A program made the translations under genes and the position numbers. From the NCBI RefSeq assembly GCF_000972385.1, contig NZ_JXTE01000118.1, positions 1-13,121 on the forward strand: a stretch of DNA of 13,121 bases, given 5' to 3'. The notes below the pieces were generated by a model. It did no database searches. It was not told the origin of the DNA and was given only the letters and a program-made list of their open reading frames with translations. This DNA comes from Streptomyces sp. WM6386 (GTDB taxonomy: Bacteria; Actinomycetota; Actinomycetes; Streptomycetales; Streptomycetaceae). Below are positions 1 to 6,189 of this stretch, one piece after another (position 1 is the first letter of the stretch; every line of letters begins with the position of its first letter).

Positions 1-1
1 C

Positions 2-72
2 TCCTCAAACGCCGGAGGGGCTGAATTTGCCAACGCCGGTCCAGTTCAATCAGCCCGTCCGGCGTTTGAGGA
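2..72. repeat. Streptomyces intergenic inverted repeat
   Basis: Two 23-nt arms (2-24 and 50-72) are reverse complements with one mismatch and a 25-nt loop. The arms contain TCAAACGCCGG and CCGGCGTTTGAGG. I recognise this from memory as an abundant noncoding element between Streptomyces genes; I have not verified its copy number. It lies beyond the 3' end of the minus-strand operon and could act as a bidirectional terminator or mRNA-end stabiliser. Confidence 0.75.
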
Positions 73-75
73 CGA

Positions 76-120
76 GGCCCGTTCAGGGCCGAAGCGGGGT
101 CTGGGGGCGCAGCCCCCAGG
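76..120. terminator. Tandem GC hairpins, probable terminator of the minus-strand operon
   Basis: Two hairpins follow the inverted repeat. GGCCC(76-80)/GGGCC(86-90) has a 5-nt loop, and CTGGGGGC(101-108)/GCCCCCAG(112-119) has a 3-nt GCA loop. Neither has a U tract, as is common for Streptomyces terminators. The second hairpin starts about 32 nt beyond the stop codon of the minus-strand gene ending at 152, so it is well placed to end that transcript. The hairpin is seen in the sequence; the terminator role is inferred. Confidence 0.6.
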
Positions 121-151
121 GATGGGACGGGTAAGGGCGGCGGGGGCGAAA

Positions 152-832
152 TCACCCGCCCGACGAACCGGCCCGCACTGTCCGCCGTCTCAACCGCTCC
201 GGCCCGCACACCACCCACACCACCGCCGCCCCCACCAGCACCCACACCCACCGCGCATGGGACGCCGCCCACCGCTCGTCCCGCACCCCCACGAACATCG
301 CCCACCGCCCCGGCAGCACCAGCGGCATCACCACGGCCGAGGTGAGTACCGCCGCGGCCACCGCCTGCCCCGGCTCCGCCGCCTCGTTGAACCGCACGGC
401 GACAGCGGCCGCCGCCAGCGCGAGGACAAAGGTCCCGGCCGCCTCCAAGGTGACGTCGCCCACGGGAGGACGTATCTCACCCGGCACGAGGAGCACCGCC
501 ACCGTCCACGCCAGCGCCAGGAACGGGGCGACCACCGCCACCCGCAGCGTCTGCCGGACCGGACGCGTCGTCGGCACCGAAACGGTGGTCTCCCGGGCCG
601 GGTCGTCCAGGAGGAACGCCAGGCCCAGCGCGAAGGCCAGCGCGGTCGCCCGCAGCAGATTCAGCGCCAGCCACTCGTCCCCGTCGATGAGCCACCGCGC
701 CGCCCCCGCGAGCAGCAGCCCCACACTCCCGGCGGCCCCCAACGCCCGCCACGGCAAGGTCCGCAGAACGGGACCCAGCAACGCCCGCCCCACCACCACA
801 CTCCGCACCCGCGCCTCCCCGACCCCGCTCAT
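152..832 (-). CDS. Polytopic membrane protein, putative ABC-exporter companion
   Basis: This is a 226-aa hydrophobic protein of unknown function. About six membrane segments can be read, at roughly residues 27-47, 55-75, 98-117, 128-146, 157-176 and 195-209. The loop after segment 2 carries LLDDPARET and is followed by a basic stretch. No catalytic or nucleotide-binding motif is visible. I chose the ATG at 832 because GAGGG sits 5-6 nt upstream and the hydrophobic part begins soon after. A GTG at 991, overlapping the previous gene's stop, would add 53 Gly/Cys-rich residues over a region full of repeated DNA motifs, which argues against it. It lies 151 nt downstream of an ABC permease on the same strand, so it is likely a further membrane component or immunity-like partner of that exporter, though this is only inferred from position. 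Confidence 0.7.
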   Translation of the reverse strand: MSGVGEARVRSVVVGRALLGPVLRTLPWRALGAAGSVGLLLAGAARWLIDGDEWLALNLLRATALAFALGLAFLLDDPARETTVSVPTTRPVRQTLRVAVVAPFLALAWTVAVLLVPGEIRPPVGDVTLEAAGTFVLALAAAAVAVRFNEAAEPGQAVAAAVLTSAVVMPLVLPGRWAMFVGVRDERWAASHARWVWVLVGAAVVWVVCGPERLRRRTVRAGSSGG

Positions 833-872
833 CCCCACCCTCGCCACACCACCACCGAGTCCCTCCCCACAC

Positions 873-898
873 GACGCCACGATCGGCAGATCCGTCCC
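873..898 (-). promoter_or_regulatory. Candidate ECF-type promoter for the downstream membrane protein
   Basis: Reading the minus strand, GGGAC (898-894) is followed after 17 nt by CGTC (876-873). This resembles ECF promoters, which typically have a GGAAC-like -35, a 16-17 nt spacer and a CGTC-like -10. The -35 differs from GGAAC by one base. Transcription would begin near 866, about 34 nt before the ATG at 832. An ECF sigma gene lies in the same cluster, which makes the match worth noting. GC-rich DNA produces such matches by chance. Confidence 0.3.
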
Positions 899-956
899 AC
901 CCCATCCGGCAAACCCGCAGATCACCAGTCCCGCCCATGGGACACATCTGCCGATC
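881..956. repeat. Threefold repeated motif forming a large dyad
   Basis: The arms 881-899 and 938-956 are 19-nt inverted repeats with 17 matches, separated by 38 nt. A third, direct copy sits inside the spacer. The three copies are GCAGATCCGTCCC (886-898, plus), GCAGATCACCAGTCCC (917-932, plus) and GCAGATGTGTCCC (minus, within 939-951). An inner GTCCC/GGGAC pair (928-932, 939-943) offers an alternative hairpin. The block fills the gap between two minus-strand genes and may be a multi-site operator for the gene starting at 832. Confidence 0.7.
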
Positions 957-983
957 ACTCCTGCGCACCCACCCGGAGGCCCG

Positions 984-2501
984 TCAGTCACATGAGTCGG
1001 GCTTCAGCTTGGTGTCCACGCCCAGCAGTTCGGCCACCCGTGCGGTCGTCACCTTCGGTGCGGTCAGTTCCGACCACTGCGACTTCACCTTCGCCTCGAC
1101 CTCGCCCCGCGGCCGCTCCAGCAGCTTGCGGACCACCGTCGTCTGCCCCTCCGTCATCGACATCGGGTTCGTCGGGGACAGCACGATCGCCGAACCGGTC
1201 ACGCTGTCGTCGATGCGGACGTGCCTCAGCTGGGTGATCGGGTCGGACTCCCAGGCCAGGGCGATCCACATGAGGGTGACCATGCGGCCGTCGCACAGTC
1301 CGCCCGCCGCGTCCTCGTCGCCCGCGATCAGTACGGCGGCGACGGCGGCCGAGAACTCGGGGACGCGGTTGCCGCCCCAGCCCGTGCCGACCGTCACCTG
1401 GTGGGCGGCCTTGGACGGGGCGATCGCCGCGTCGCCGTCGAGGCCGTAGGTGGCGTCTATCCGCTGGCGTACGAGAAGTCGCTGGTCGTGTGCCGTACCG
1501 CCCGCCAGGGACTGCACCTGGTCCACGACCGAGGCCCAGTCCGCCGTGCGGCCCCGCCACTCCGGGAAGGCGCAGTACCGCGACCCGGCCCGCTCCACAC
1601 ATGTCTGCACCTGCTCGGGATGGAACGTCACCCGCTCCCGCGCCGCCGTCGTCTCCGCCGGCACCCCCTGCGCCTGGGCGGTCCCGCCCAGGACCGTCAG
1701 GGCCAGCGCACCGACGAACAGGGCCCGTGCGGACCGCGCACGACCGCCGCCCATCAGTACCGCGAGCAGCGCCAGGCTCAGCCCGAGGCCGGCGAGATAG
1801 ACGGCGTGCCAGAGGGCGGGACGGCCGATCAGGTCGGAGGGCAGGATGTTGTTGCTCGTCTCGCCCACGACCGGGTACAGCCAGCGGACCCAGCTGCCGT
1901 CGCCGCCGAGCCCCGTGCCGAGCACGAACAGGAAGAGGAAGACCACCACCAGCAGCGGAGCCGCGAAGTTGGAGGTCACCAGCCGGGCCATCAGCACGCC
2001 GACCGCTCCGAACAGCAGCACCGTCAGCGGTCCCACCATCAGCTCGCCGACCGAACCGCGGCCGAGGGCACCGGACTTGAGGGCCTCCCAGCCGAACTGT
2101 CCCGTCACGCAGACCGCGGTGAGCAGGACGGTCGGCACGACGGACAGCAGATGCGCCGCCGTACGCCGCCCCGCGCCCATCACCAGCACCCCGAAGTGGC
2201 GTTCCGTGTCCTGTCGTCCGGACCTCAGCACCGCCTGGTTCACGGCCAGCAGCACCGCCAGGCCGACGAGCAGCGGCCCGCCCTGCGTGGCACGGTCGAC
2301 GTTCTGGAGGGCCGGATAGCCGTCCGCGTAGTCCTGGGCGCTCCATGCGATCCAGGCGACGTACACCAGGAAGCCGACGATCACCGGCACGCTCATCAGC
2401 AGTCGGCGCGCCTCGAACCGGGCGAGGGCGAGCACCGCGGCCCGGGAGTCCTGTGACGCGGTCCGCTCGGCGGGCGGGGCCGCCTCCATCACGGCGCTCA
2501 T
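984..2501 (-). CDS. ABC transporter permease with C-terminal extracytoplasmic domain
   Basis: This 505-aa protein is probably the membrane subunit of an ABC-2-type exporter. Hydrophobic segments lie at about residues 36-53, 75-92, 114-133, 152-173, 178-197, 230-250 and 259-275. After the last segment, which ends in AQAQGVPAE like a signal-peptide junction, about 230 hydrophilic residues follow. This tail has Cys301 and Cys310, a GLCDGRMVTLMWIALAWES stretch near 401-419, and Cys504 close to the end. I do not recognise the tail. The ATG at 2501 overlaps the stop of the ATPase gene by ATGA, indicating translational coupling. An in-frame extension to 2666 would lie inside the ATPase and is rejected. 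The length is well above simple permeases of about 250-330 aa because of the tail. The substrate is unknown. Confidence 0.85.
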   Translation of the reverse strand: MSAVMEAAPPAERTASQDSRAAVLALARFEARRLLMSVPVIVGFLVYVAWIAWSAQDYADGYPALQNVDRATQGGPLLVGLAVLLAVNQAVLRSGRQDTERHFGVLVMGAGRRTAAHLLSVVPTVLLTAVCVTGQFGWEALKSGALGRGSVGELMVGPLTVLLFGAVGVLMARLVTSNFAAPLLVVVFLFLFVLGTGLGGDGSWVRWLYPVVGETSNNILPSDLIGRPALWHAVYLAGLGLSLALLAVLMGGGRARSARALFVGALALTVLGGTAQAQGVPAETTAARERVTFHPEQVQTCVERAGSRYCAFPEWRGRTADWASVVDQVQSLAGGTAHDQRLLVRQRIDATYGLDGDAAIAPSKAAHQVTVGTGWGGNRVPEFSAAVAAVLIAGDEDAAGGLCDGRMVTLMWIALAWESDPITQLRHVRIDDSVTGSAIVLSPTNPMSMTEGQTTVVRKLLERPRGEVEAKVKSQWSELTAPKVTTARVAELLGVDTKLKPDSCD

Positions 2502-3358
2502 GCCGCCACCTCCGCGCCCGCGCCGTCGAGGGTCAGCAGGTAGCCGTCCTCCAGGGTGGGTTCGAGGAGGTCGGCACCGGCGGGCGGATCCCCCACATTG
2601 CGGAAGGAGCCCGTGCCCGTGCGCCACCCCGCCTTCGCCCCCGGGTCGCGTTCGGTACTGCTCCACACGCGTCCGGCGGCCCGCGCGGTCAGCTCGGCGG
2701 GAGTGCCGTCGAAGCGCACCCCGCCGGTCGCCATCACCACGACCCGGTGGCAGAGCATGGCCACGTCCTCCGTCTGGTGGGTGGACAGCAGGACCGTCCG
2801 CCCTTCGCCCGCCCGGGCGATCAGCTCCCGGAACCTCATGCGCTGTTCGGGATCGAGGCCGACCGTCGGCTCGTCCAGGACGAGGAGGCCCGGGTCGCCG
2901 ACGAGCGCCGCGGCCAGCGCGACCCGCTGCCGCATGCCTCCGGACAGCTTCTTGATGCGCTTGGCGCGCACATCGCCCAGGTCGACCTCGTCCAGCACGC
3001 GGCGCACCTCACGGTGGCGGGCGGCGCGATCCGTCAGCTCCTTGAGGATCGCCACGTAGTCGACGAACTCGAAGGCAGTGAAGTCCGGGTGGAAGCCGGG
3101 GGTCTGGGGCAGATAGCCGAGCCGGCGCCGCACCTCCTGCCGCCCGCGTGTGGTGCCCGGGTCGTGTCCGAGCACCGTGAAGGCGCCCCGGTCGGCGGGC
3201 ACGGCGGTGGCCAGCACCCGCAGCAGGGTGGTCTTCCCCGCCCCGTTGGGACCGAGCAGCCCGGTGACGCCCCGCGTCAGCCGCAGCGACACGTCGTCCA
3301 GGGCGCGGGTACCGCCGTAATGGAGGCTGAGCCCCGAGGCGGAGACGGTGGGTGTCAT
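2498..3358 (-). CDS. ABC transporter ATP-binding protein
   Basis: This 286-aa cytoplasmic ATPase would power the permease encoded just downstream. All ABC motifs are intact: Walker A GPNGAGKT at 36-43, Q-loop Gln85, signature LSGGMRQR at 138-145, Walker B LLVLDEP at 158-164 with catalytic Glu163, D-loop at 167-169 and H-loop His194. The layout resembles the CcmA/DrrA/NatA-type ATPases of ABC-2 exporters. The last 70 or so residues form a variable C-terminal domain. The ATG at 3358 overlaps the stop of the upstream zinc-finger gene (ATGA), and its own stop overlaps the permease start in the same way, so the three genes are likely translated as a coupled unit. The exported substrate cannot be read from the sequence. 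Confidence 0.93.
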   Translation of the reverse strand: MTPTVSASGLSLHYGGTRALDDVSLRLTRGVTGLLGPNGAGKTTLLRVLATAVPADRGAFTVLGHDPGTTRGRQEVRRRLGYLPQTPGFHPDFTAFEFVDYVAILKELTDRAARHREVRRVLDEVDLGDVRAKRIKKLSGGMRQRVALAAALVGDPGLLVLDEPTVGLDPEQRMRFRELIARAGEGRTVLLSTHQTEDVAMLCHRVVVMATGGVRFDGTPAELTARAAGRVWSSTERDPGAKAGWRTGTGSFRNVGDPPAGADLLEPTLEDGYLLTLDGAGAEVAA

Positions 3359-4167
3359 ACGGCACTCCTGTGGGAGACGTCGAAACGGTCACGTGCGAGG
3401 TAGAGCAGTGCGACCGCGAGAGCGGCGACCGCGGCGGCGGCACCCTGGCCCGCCGCTGTGAACGGCACGAGCGGCCCGTCACCGCTCGCGTCCGCGACGA
3501 CCAGCAGCGCGATCCACACCCCGCCGACGAGGGACGGCGCGAGGACCGGGCCAAGACGGGGGATCAGCGTGAGGCCGGTCGCGGTGAGGGCGAGCGCGGG
3601 CAGCAGCCAGGCCAGGGCGCGCAGGCCGTAGGCGGGGAGCGCGAGCGTCGCCAGGCCGTTGAGGCCGAGGACGGTGCTGAGCACGGCGACCGTACGGATC
3701 ATCAGCAGCCGGAACCCGTGCACCGGACTGACGACCGCCATCTCGTACGTCGGGTCCAGCGCGGGCCCGTACGCCAGTGCCACACCGGCGAGCGGCAGCA
3801 GTGGGGCGAGGGCGAGGAACAGCGTCGGCGAGTCCGCCGAGTACACCGCCCCCACCGTCGTCACCAGCACGAACACCACCGCCGCCAGCCACGACCGGCG
3901 CAGCACCGGTGTCGCCGCGAGCAGCCGCGCGGTGTGGTCGGCGACGCCGAGCCGCACGAGCAGCCCCTCGAACAACCCCCGCTCGGGGGCGTCGAGTTCG
4001 GCGTCGAGGCGCTCCCAGTCCGCGTCCACGGAAGGACCGACGGAGGCGAGCACCGCCCGGCATCGCGCGCAGGAGACGAGGTGTGTGTCGGCGGACCAGA
4101 GCACCGGAGGCGTCAACTCACCCTGCGCATAGGCCCGTAGATCCTCTTCGTCCACATGCCACGTCAT
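3355..4167 (-). CDS. Zinc-finger anti-sigma-like polytopic membrane protein
   Basis: This is a 270-aa protein with two parts. Residues 1-45 contain His29-X3-Cys33-X2-Cys36, the zinc anti-sigma (zf-HC2/ZAS) motif, in a cytoplasmic position. Residues 92-258 hold about six hydrophobic segments (about 92-110, 115-134, 155-175, 183-202, 208-226, 240-258), the last followed by basic residues. Typical ZAS anti-sigma factors have one membrane helix; six suggest a fusion with a permease-like domain. It follows the ECF sigma gene by 58 nt and overlaps the ABC ATPase start (ATGA). A strong GGGAGG ribosome site lies about 8 nt before the ATG. It probably binds the neighbouring sigma factor at the membrane and may also be a transporter subunit. 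The anti-sigma role rests on motif and position only. Confidence 0.85.
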   Translation of the reverse strand: MTWHVDEEDLRAYAQGELTPPVLWSADTHLVSCARCRAVLASVGPSVDADWERLDAELDAPERGLFEGLLVRLGVADHTARLLAATPVLRRSWLAAVVFVLVTTVGAVYSADSPTLFLALAPLLPLAGVALAYGPALDPTYEMAVVSPVHGFRLLMIRTVAVLSTVLGLNGLATLALPAYGLRALAWLLPALALTATGLTLIPRLGPVLAPSLVGGVWIALLVVADASGDGPLVPFTAAGQGAAAAVAALAVALLYLARDRFDVSHRSAV

Positions 4168-4182
4168 GCCGCCACCTCCCGC

Positions 4183-4199
4183 CGGGGCTCCCGGCCCCG
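4183..4199 (-). promoter_or_regulatory. Hairpin just upstream of the anti-sigma gene's ribosome site
   Basis: CGGGGC (4183-4188) and GCCCCG (4194-4199) form a perfect 6-bp stem with a 5-nt loop, in the 58-nt gap between the sigma and anti-sigma genes. On the minus strand the stem ends two nt before the GGGAGG ribosome site, which stays free. It could tune the anti-sigma/transporter yield relative to sigma, as an attenuator or processing site. The role is inferred, and short GC hairpins are common at this base composition. Confidence 0.35.
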
Positions 4200-4225
4200 C
4201 AGACCCTGATCGCTTACGTGCCCGC

Positions 4226-4765
4226 TCATGCCAGCGCCTCCCGCAGTTGCTTACGGGCCCGCATCGCCCGCGTCTTGACCGTGCCCGGCGGAATCCCGAG
4301 GACGACGGCCGCCTCGCGGGTGGTCAGCCCGTCGATGACCGTCGCCTGGAGGACCGCCCGGAGCTCGGGTGAGAGCCGGACCAGGGCGCCCGCGAGGTCT
4401 CCGTGCTCAACCCCCGCGAGCACGCGCTCCTCCGCGGACGCCTCGTCCCGGTGGCGCAGCCTGGCCAGTGCCTGCCGCAGCCTCCCCCGCGCCCCGTCGC
4501 CGCGCAGCGCGTCGACGAGCCGCCGCGAACCGACGCGCCACAGCCACCCGGCCACATCTCCGTCCTCGCGATAGCGGGCCTTCCCCCGCCAGATCGCGAG
4601 GAACGTCTCCTGCACCACGTCGTCGACGACCCCCGCGTCGGCGCACCGGCTGCGCAGTCTGGCCGTCAGCCATGGTGCGAACCGCCGGTACAGCTCCTCG
4701 AAGGCGCGCCGGTCCCCGTCCGCCGCGGCCCGCAGCAGCTCCCCGTCGCTTCTCGTCTCGCTCAC
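4226..4765 (-). CDS. ECF-family RNA polymerase sigma factor
   Basis: This 179-aa protein has the usual two-domain ECF layout. The sigma-2 region spans about residues 10-90 and includes DDVVQETFLAIWR (48-60), the core-binding and -10 recognition segment. The sigma-4 region spans about 123-177, with the helix-turn-helix TTREAAVVLGIPPGTVKTR at 148-166 for -35 recognition. The linker (91-120) is Arg-rich. The start is a GTG at 4765 with GAGGG about 4 nt upstream. The next gene encodes a ZAS-motif membrane protein, the standard partner for this family, followed by an ABC exporter. The cluster is therefore likely a signal-responsive exporter whose sigma factor activates its own operon or a small regulon. 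No convincing autoregulated promoter was found upstream. The family assignment is firm; the regulon is unknown. Confidence 0.93.
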   Translation of the reverse strand: MSETRSDGELLRAAADGDRRAFEELYRRFAPWLTARLRSRCADAGVVDDVVQETFLAIWRGKARYREDGDVAGWLWRVGSRRLVDALRGDGARGRLRQALARLRHRDEASAEERVLAGVEHGDLAGALVRLSPELRAVLQATVIDGLTTREAAVVLGIPPGTVKTRAMRARKQLREALA

Positions 4766-4830
4766 ATCACCCTCATCGCACGAGCCCCGCCGATCGGTTC
4801 ACGGGATTGCTCTTGACTTTCCAGCCCGCC

Positions 4831-4859
4831 TTGCACCACCCTTTCACTACTCAATTAGT
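4831..4859 (+). promoter_or_regulatory. Possible -35/-10 promoter of the GntR-ABC operon
   Basis: TTGCAC (4831-4836) resembles a -35 box. A 17-nt spacer leads to ATTAGT (4854-4859), a weak -10 match. Transcription would start near 4866, about 11 nt before the GTG, giving a very short leader. Both hexamers lie within or beside the dyad arms, so bound repressor would block polymerase. The -10 match is poor, so this is tentative. Confidence 0.3.
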
Positions 4860-4873
4860 GAAAGGGTGGTGCA
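4832..4873. promoter_or_regulatory. Perfect 18-bp inverted repeat, probable GntR operator
   Basis: TGCACCACCCTTTCACTA (4832-4849) and its exact reverse complement (4856-4873) are separated by the 6 nt CTCAAT. The dyad sits in the 111-bp gap between the divergent sigma and GntR genes and ends 3 nt before the GntR start codon. The right arm contains GAAAGGG, the only Shine-Dalgarno-like stretch for that gene. YtrA-type GntR regulators are generally autorepressors acting on palindromes in their own promoters, so this is the obvious candidate site. The RNA form would be a very stable hairpin that hides the ribosome site. Confidence 0.8.
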
Positions 4874-4876
4874 CGG

Positions 4877-5293
4877 GTGGTCGAGTACCGCATCGACCGG
4901 CACTCCGGGGTCGCCACGTACGTCCAGATCGTCCAGCAGACCAAGCAGGCCCTCCGGCTGGGCCACCTGGAACCGGGCGACAAGCTCCCCACGGCGCGCG
5001 AGGTAGTGGAGGCCACCGCCATCAACCCCAACACGGTCCTGAAGGCCTACCGCGAACTGGAGCGCGAGGGACTGGTCGAGGCCCGGCGCGGCCTCGGCAC
5101 CTTCGTGCGCCGCGGCCTCGGCGCCGCCACCGCCGACTCGCCCCTCCACTCCGAGCTCGACGGATGGACCCAGAGGGCCCGCGCGGCCGGCCTCGACCGG
5201 GACGACGTGGCCGCGCTCTTCACCGCCGTACTCGACAAGCATTTCCTGGGCACGAACGGCCAGGACCAGCACAGCCAGGGAGCCCCCTCATGA
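4877..5293 (+). CDS. GntR-family transcriptional regulator, YtrA type
   Basis: This 138-aa protein has a GntR winged helix-turn-helix at about residues 12-78. Family features include YVQIVQQTKQALRLGHLEPGDKLPTAREV, the recognition-helix region INPNTVLKAYRELEREGL and the wing RRGLGTFV. Only about 60 residues follow, without an effector-binding FadR- or UTRA-like domain, which is characteristic of the small YtrA subfamily. YtrA-type genes usually precede ABC transporter genes and repress the operon; here the stop codon overlaps the ATPase start by ATGA. The start is a GTG at 4877, immediately after a perfect 18-bp dyad that is the likely operator. Inducers of this subfamily are often cell-envelope stress or antibiotics, but nothing here identifies the signal. 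Confidence 0.92.
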   Translation: MVEYRIDRHSGVATYVQIVQQTKQALRLGHLEPGDKLPTAREVVEATAINPNTVLKAYRELEREGLVEARRGLGTFVRRGLGAATADSPLHSELDGWTQRARAAGLDRDDVAALFTAVLDKHFLGTNGQDQHSQGAPS

Positions 5294-6189
5294 CCGACAC
5301 CGCCCTTGAGGCAGCCGCGCTGGGCAAGCGCTTCGGCCGGCTGCGGCGGTCCGCCGGATGGGCCCTGCGCGACTGCACCCTCACGCTCCCCACCGGCCGC
5401 GTCTGCGCCGTCGTCGGCCCCAACGGCGCGGGCAAGTCCACCCTGCTCGCCCTCGCCGCCGGCCTCATGGCCCCGAGCGAGGGCAGCCTCTTGGTCCTCG
5501 GCGGGCCCGCGGGCGCGGCACGCGCACGCGTGGGCTTCGTCGCCCAGGACAAGCCGCTCTATCCCCAGCTCAGCGTCGCCGAGACGCTCCGCATGGGCGC
5601 CGACCTCAACCCCGGCCACTGGGACGCGCGCGCCGCCGAGCGGATCGTGGCCGGCGGCGAGCTCGACCCCAAGGCCCGTGTCCGCGCCCTGTCCGGCGGC
5701 CAGCGCACCCGGGTCGCGCTCGCCCTCGCGCTCGGCAAGAAGCCCGAACTGCTGCTCCTGGACGAGCCGATGGCCGACCTCGACCCGCTGGCCCGGCACG
5801 AGCTGATGGGCGTCCTGATGTCTCAGGCAGCCCAGCACGGCACCACGATCGTCATGTCCTCGCACGTCGTCGCCGAGCTGGAGGACTCCTGCGACCACCT
5901 GCTGCTGATCGGCGGCGGCCGGGTCCGCCTCGCCGGGGAGATCGACGAGCTGCTGGAGACGCACACGCGCGTGTCGGCATCCGCGGACACCGTCCTCGAC
6001 CCGCACACGGTCGTCGAGTCCCGCACCACGGGCCGCCAGCTCTCCGCCCTGATCCGCCCGGCCGCCCCGCTCCCCGCCGACTGGCGCACCAGCGCGCCCT
6101 CCCTGGAGGAGCTGGTCCTGTCCTACCTGCGCAACCCCGAGGCAGCCGGAAAGGCGGCCCTGTCGGGAGCCGAGGAGGTCTCCGCGTGA
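5290..6189 (+). CDS. ABC transporter ATP-binding protein, GntR-linked exporter
   Basis: This 299-aa ATPase subunit has Walker A GPNGAGKS at 43-50, Q-loop Gln86, signature LSGGQ at 134-138, Walker B LLLLDEP at 154-160 with Glu159, DLD at 163-165 and H-loop His192, all intact. The C-terminal 85 residues are a variable domain ending in SLEELVLSYLRNPEA, as is common in YtrB/CcmA-like ATPases. The ATG at 5290 overlaps the regulator stop, and the stop overlaps the first permease start (GTGA). A longer in-frame reading beginning at 4369 crosses the divergent promoter and the sigma gene and is not real. It presumably energises the three permeases downstream. Only one ATPase is present for three permeases. 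Confidence 0.94.
   Translation: MTDTALEAAALGKRFGRLRRSAGWALRDCTLTLPTGRVCAVVGPNGAGKSTLLALAAGLMAPSEGSLLVLGGPAGAARARVGFVAQDKPLYPQLSVAETLRMGADLNPGHWDARAAERIVAGGELDPKARVRALSGGQRTRVALALALGKKPELLLLDEPMADLDPLARHELMGVLMSQAAQHGTTIVMSSHVVAELEDSCDHLLLIGGGRVRLAGEIDELLETHTRVSASADTVLDPHTVVESRTTGRQLSALIRPAAPLPADWRTSAPSLEELVLSYLRNPEAAGKAALSGAEEVSA

Noticed and set aside
833..991. N-terminal extension of the 226-aa membrane protein from a GTG at 991
   Set aside because: The extra 53 residues are Gly/Cys-rich, and the DNA is occupied by repeated motifs. The ATG at 832 has a good ribosome site. The GTG overlap with the upstream stop keeps a small doubt.
122..1237. 371-aa plus-strand frame at the left end
   Set aside because: Its product is a His/Pro/Arg-rich low-complexity shadow of the minus-strand membrane protein and permease, with no family resemblance.
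4800..4825. Autoregulatory ECF promoter (GGAAAG...CGTG, minus strand) for the sigma gene
   Set aside because: The spacer between GGAAAG and CGTG is only 13 nt, too short for ECF promoters, and other -10 choices are too far.
4369..5289. In-frame upstream extension of the second ABC ATPase
   Set aside because: It crosses the sigma gene, the divergent promoter region and the GntR gene. The ATPase homology begins at 5290 with an ATGA overlap.
5358..6185. In-frame extension upstream of permease 1
   Set aside because: It overlaps the ATPase in another frame and has Arg/Pro-rich composition. The GTG at 6186 overlaps the ATPase stop and begins the permease homology.
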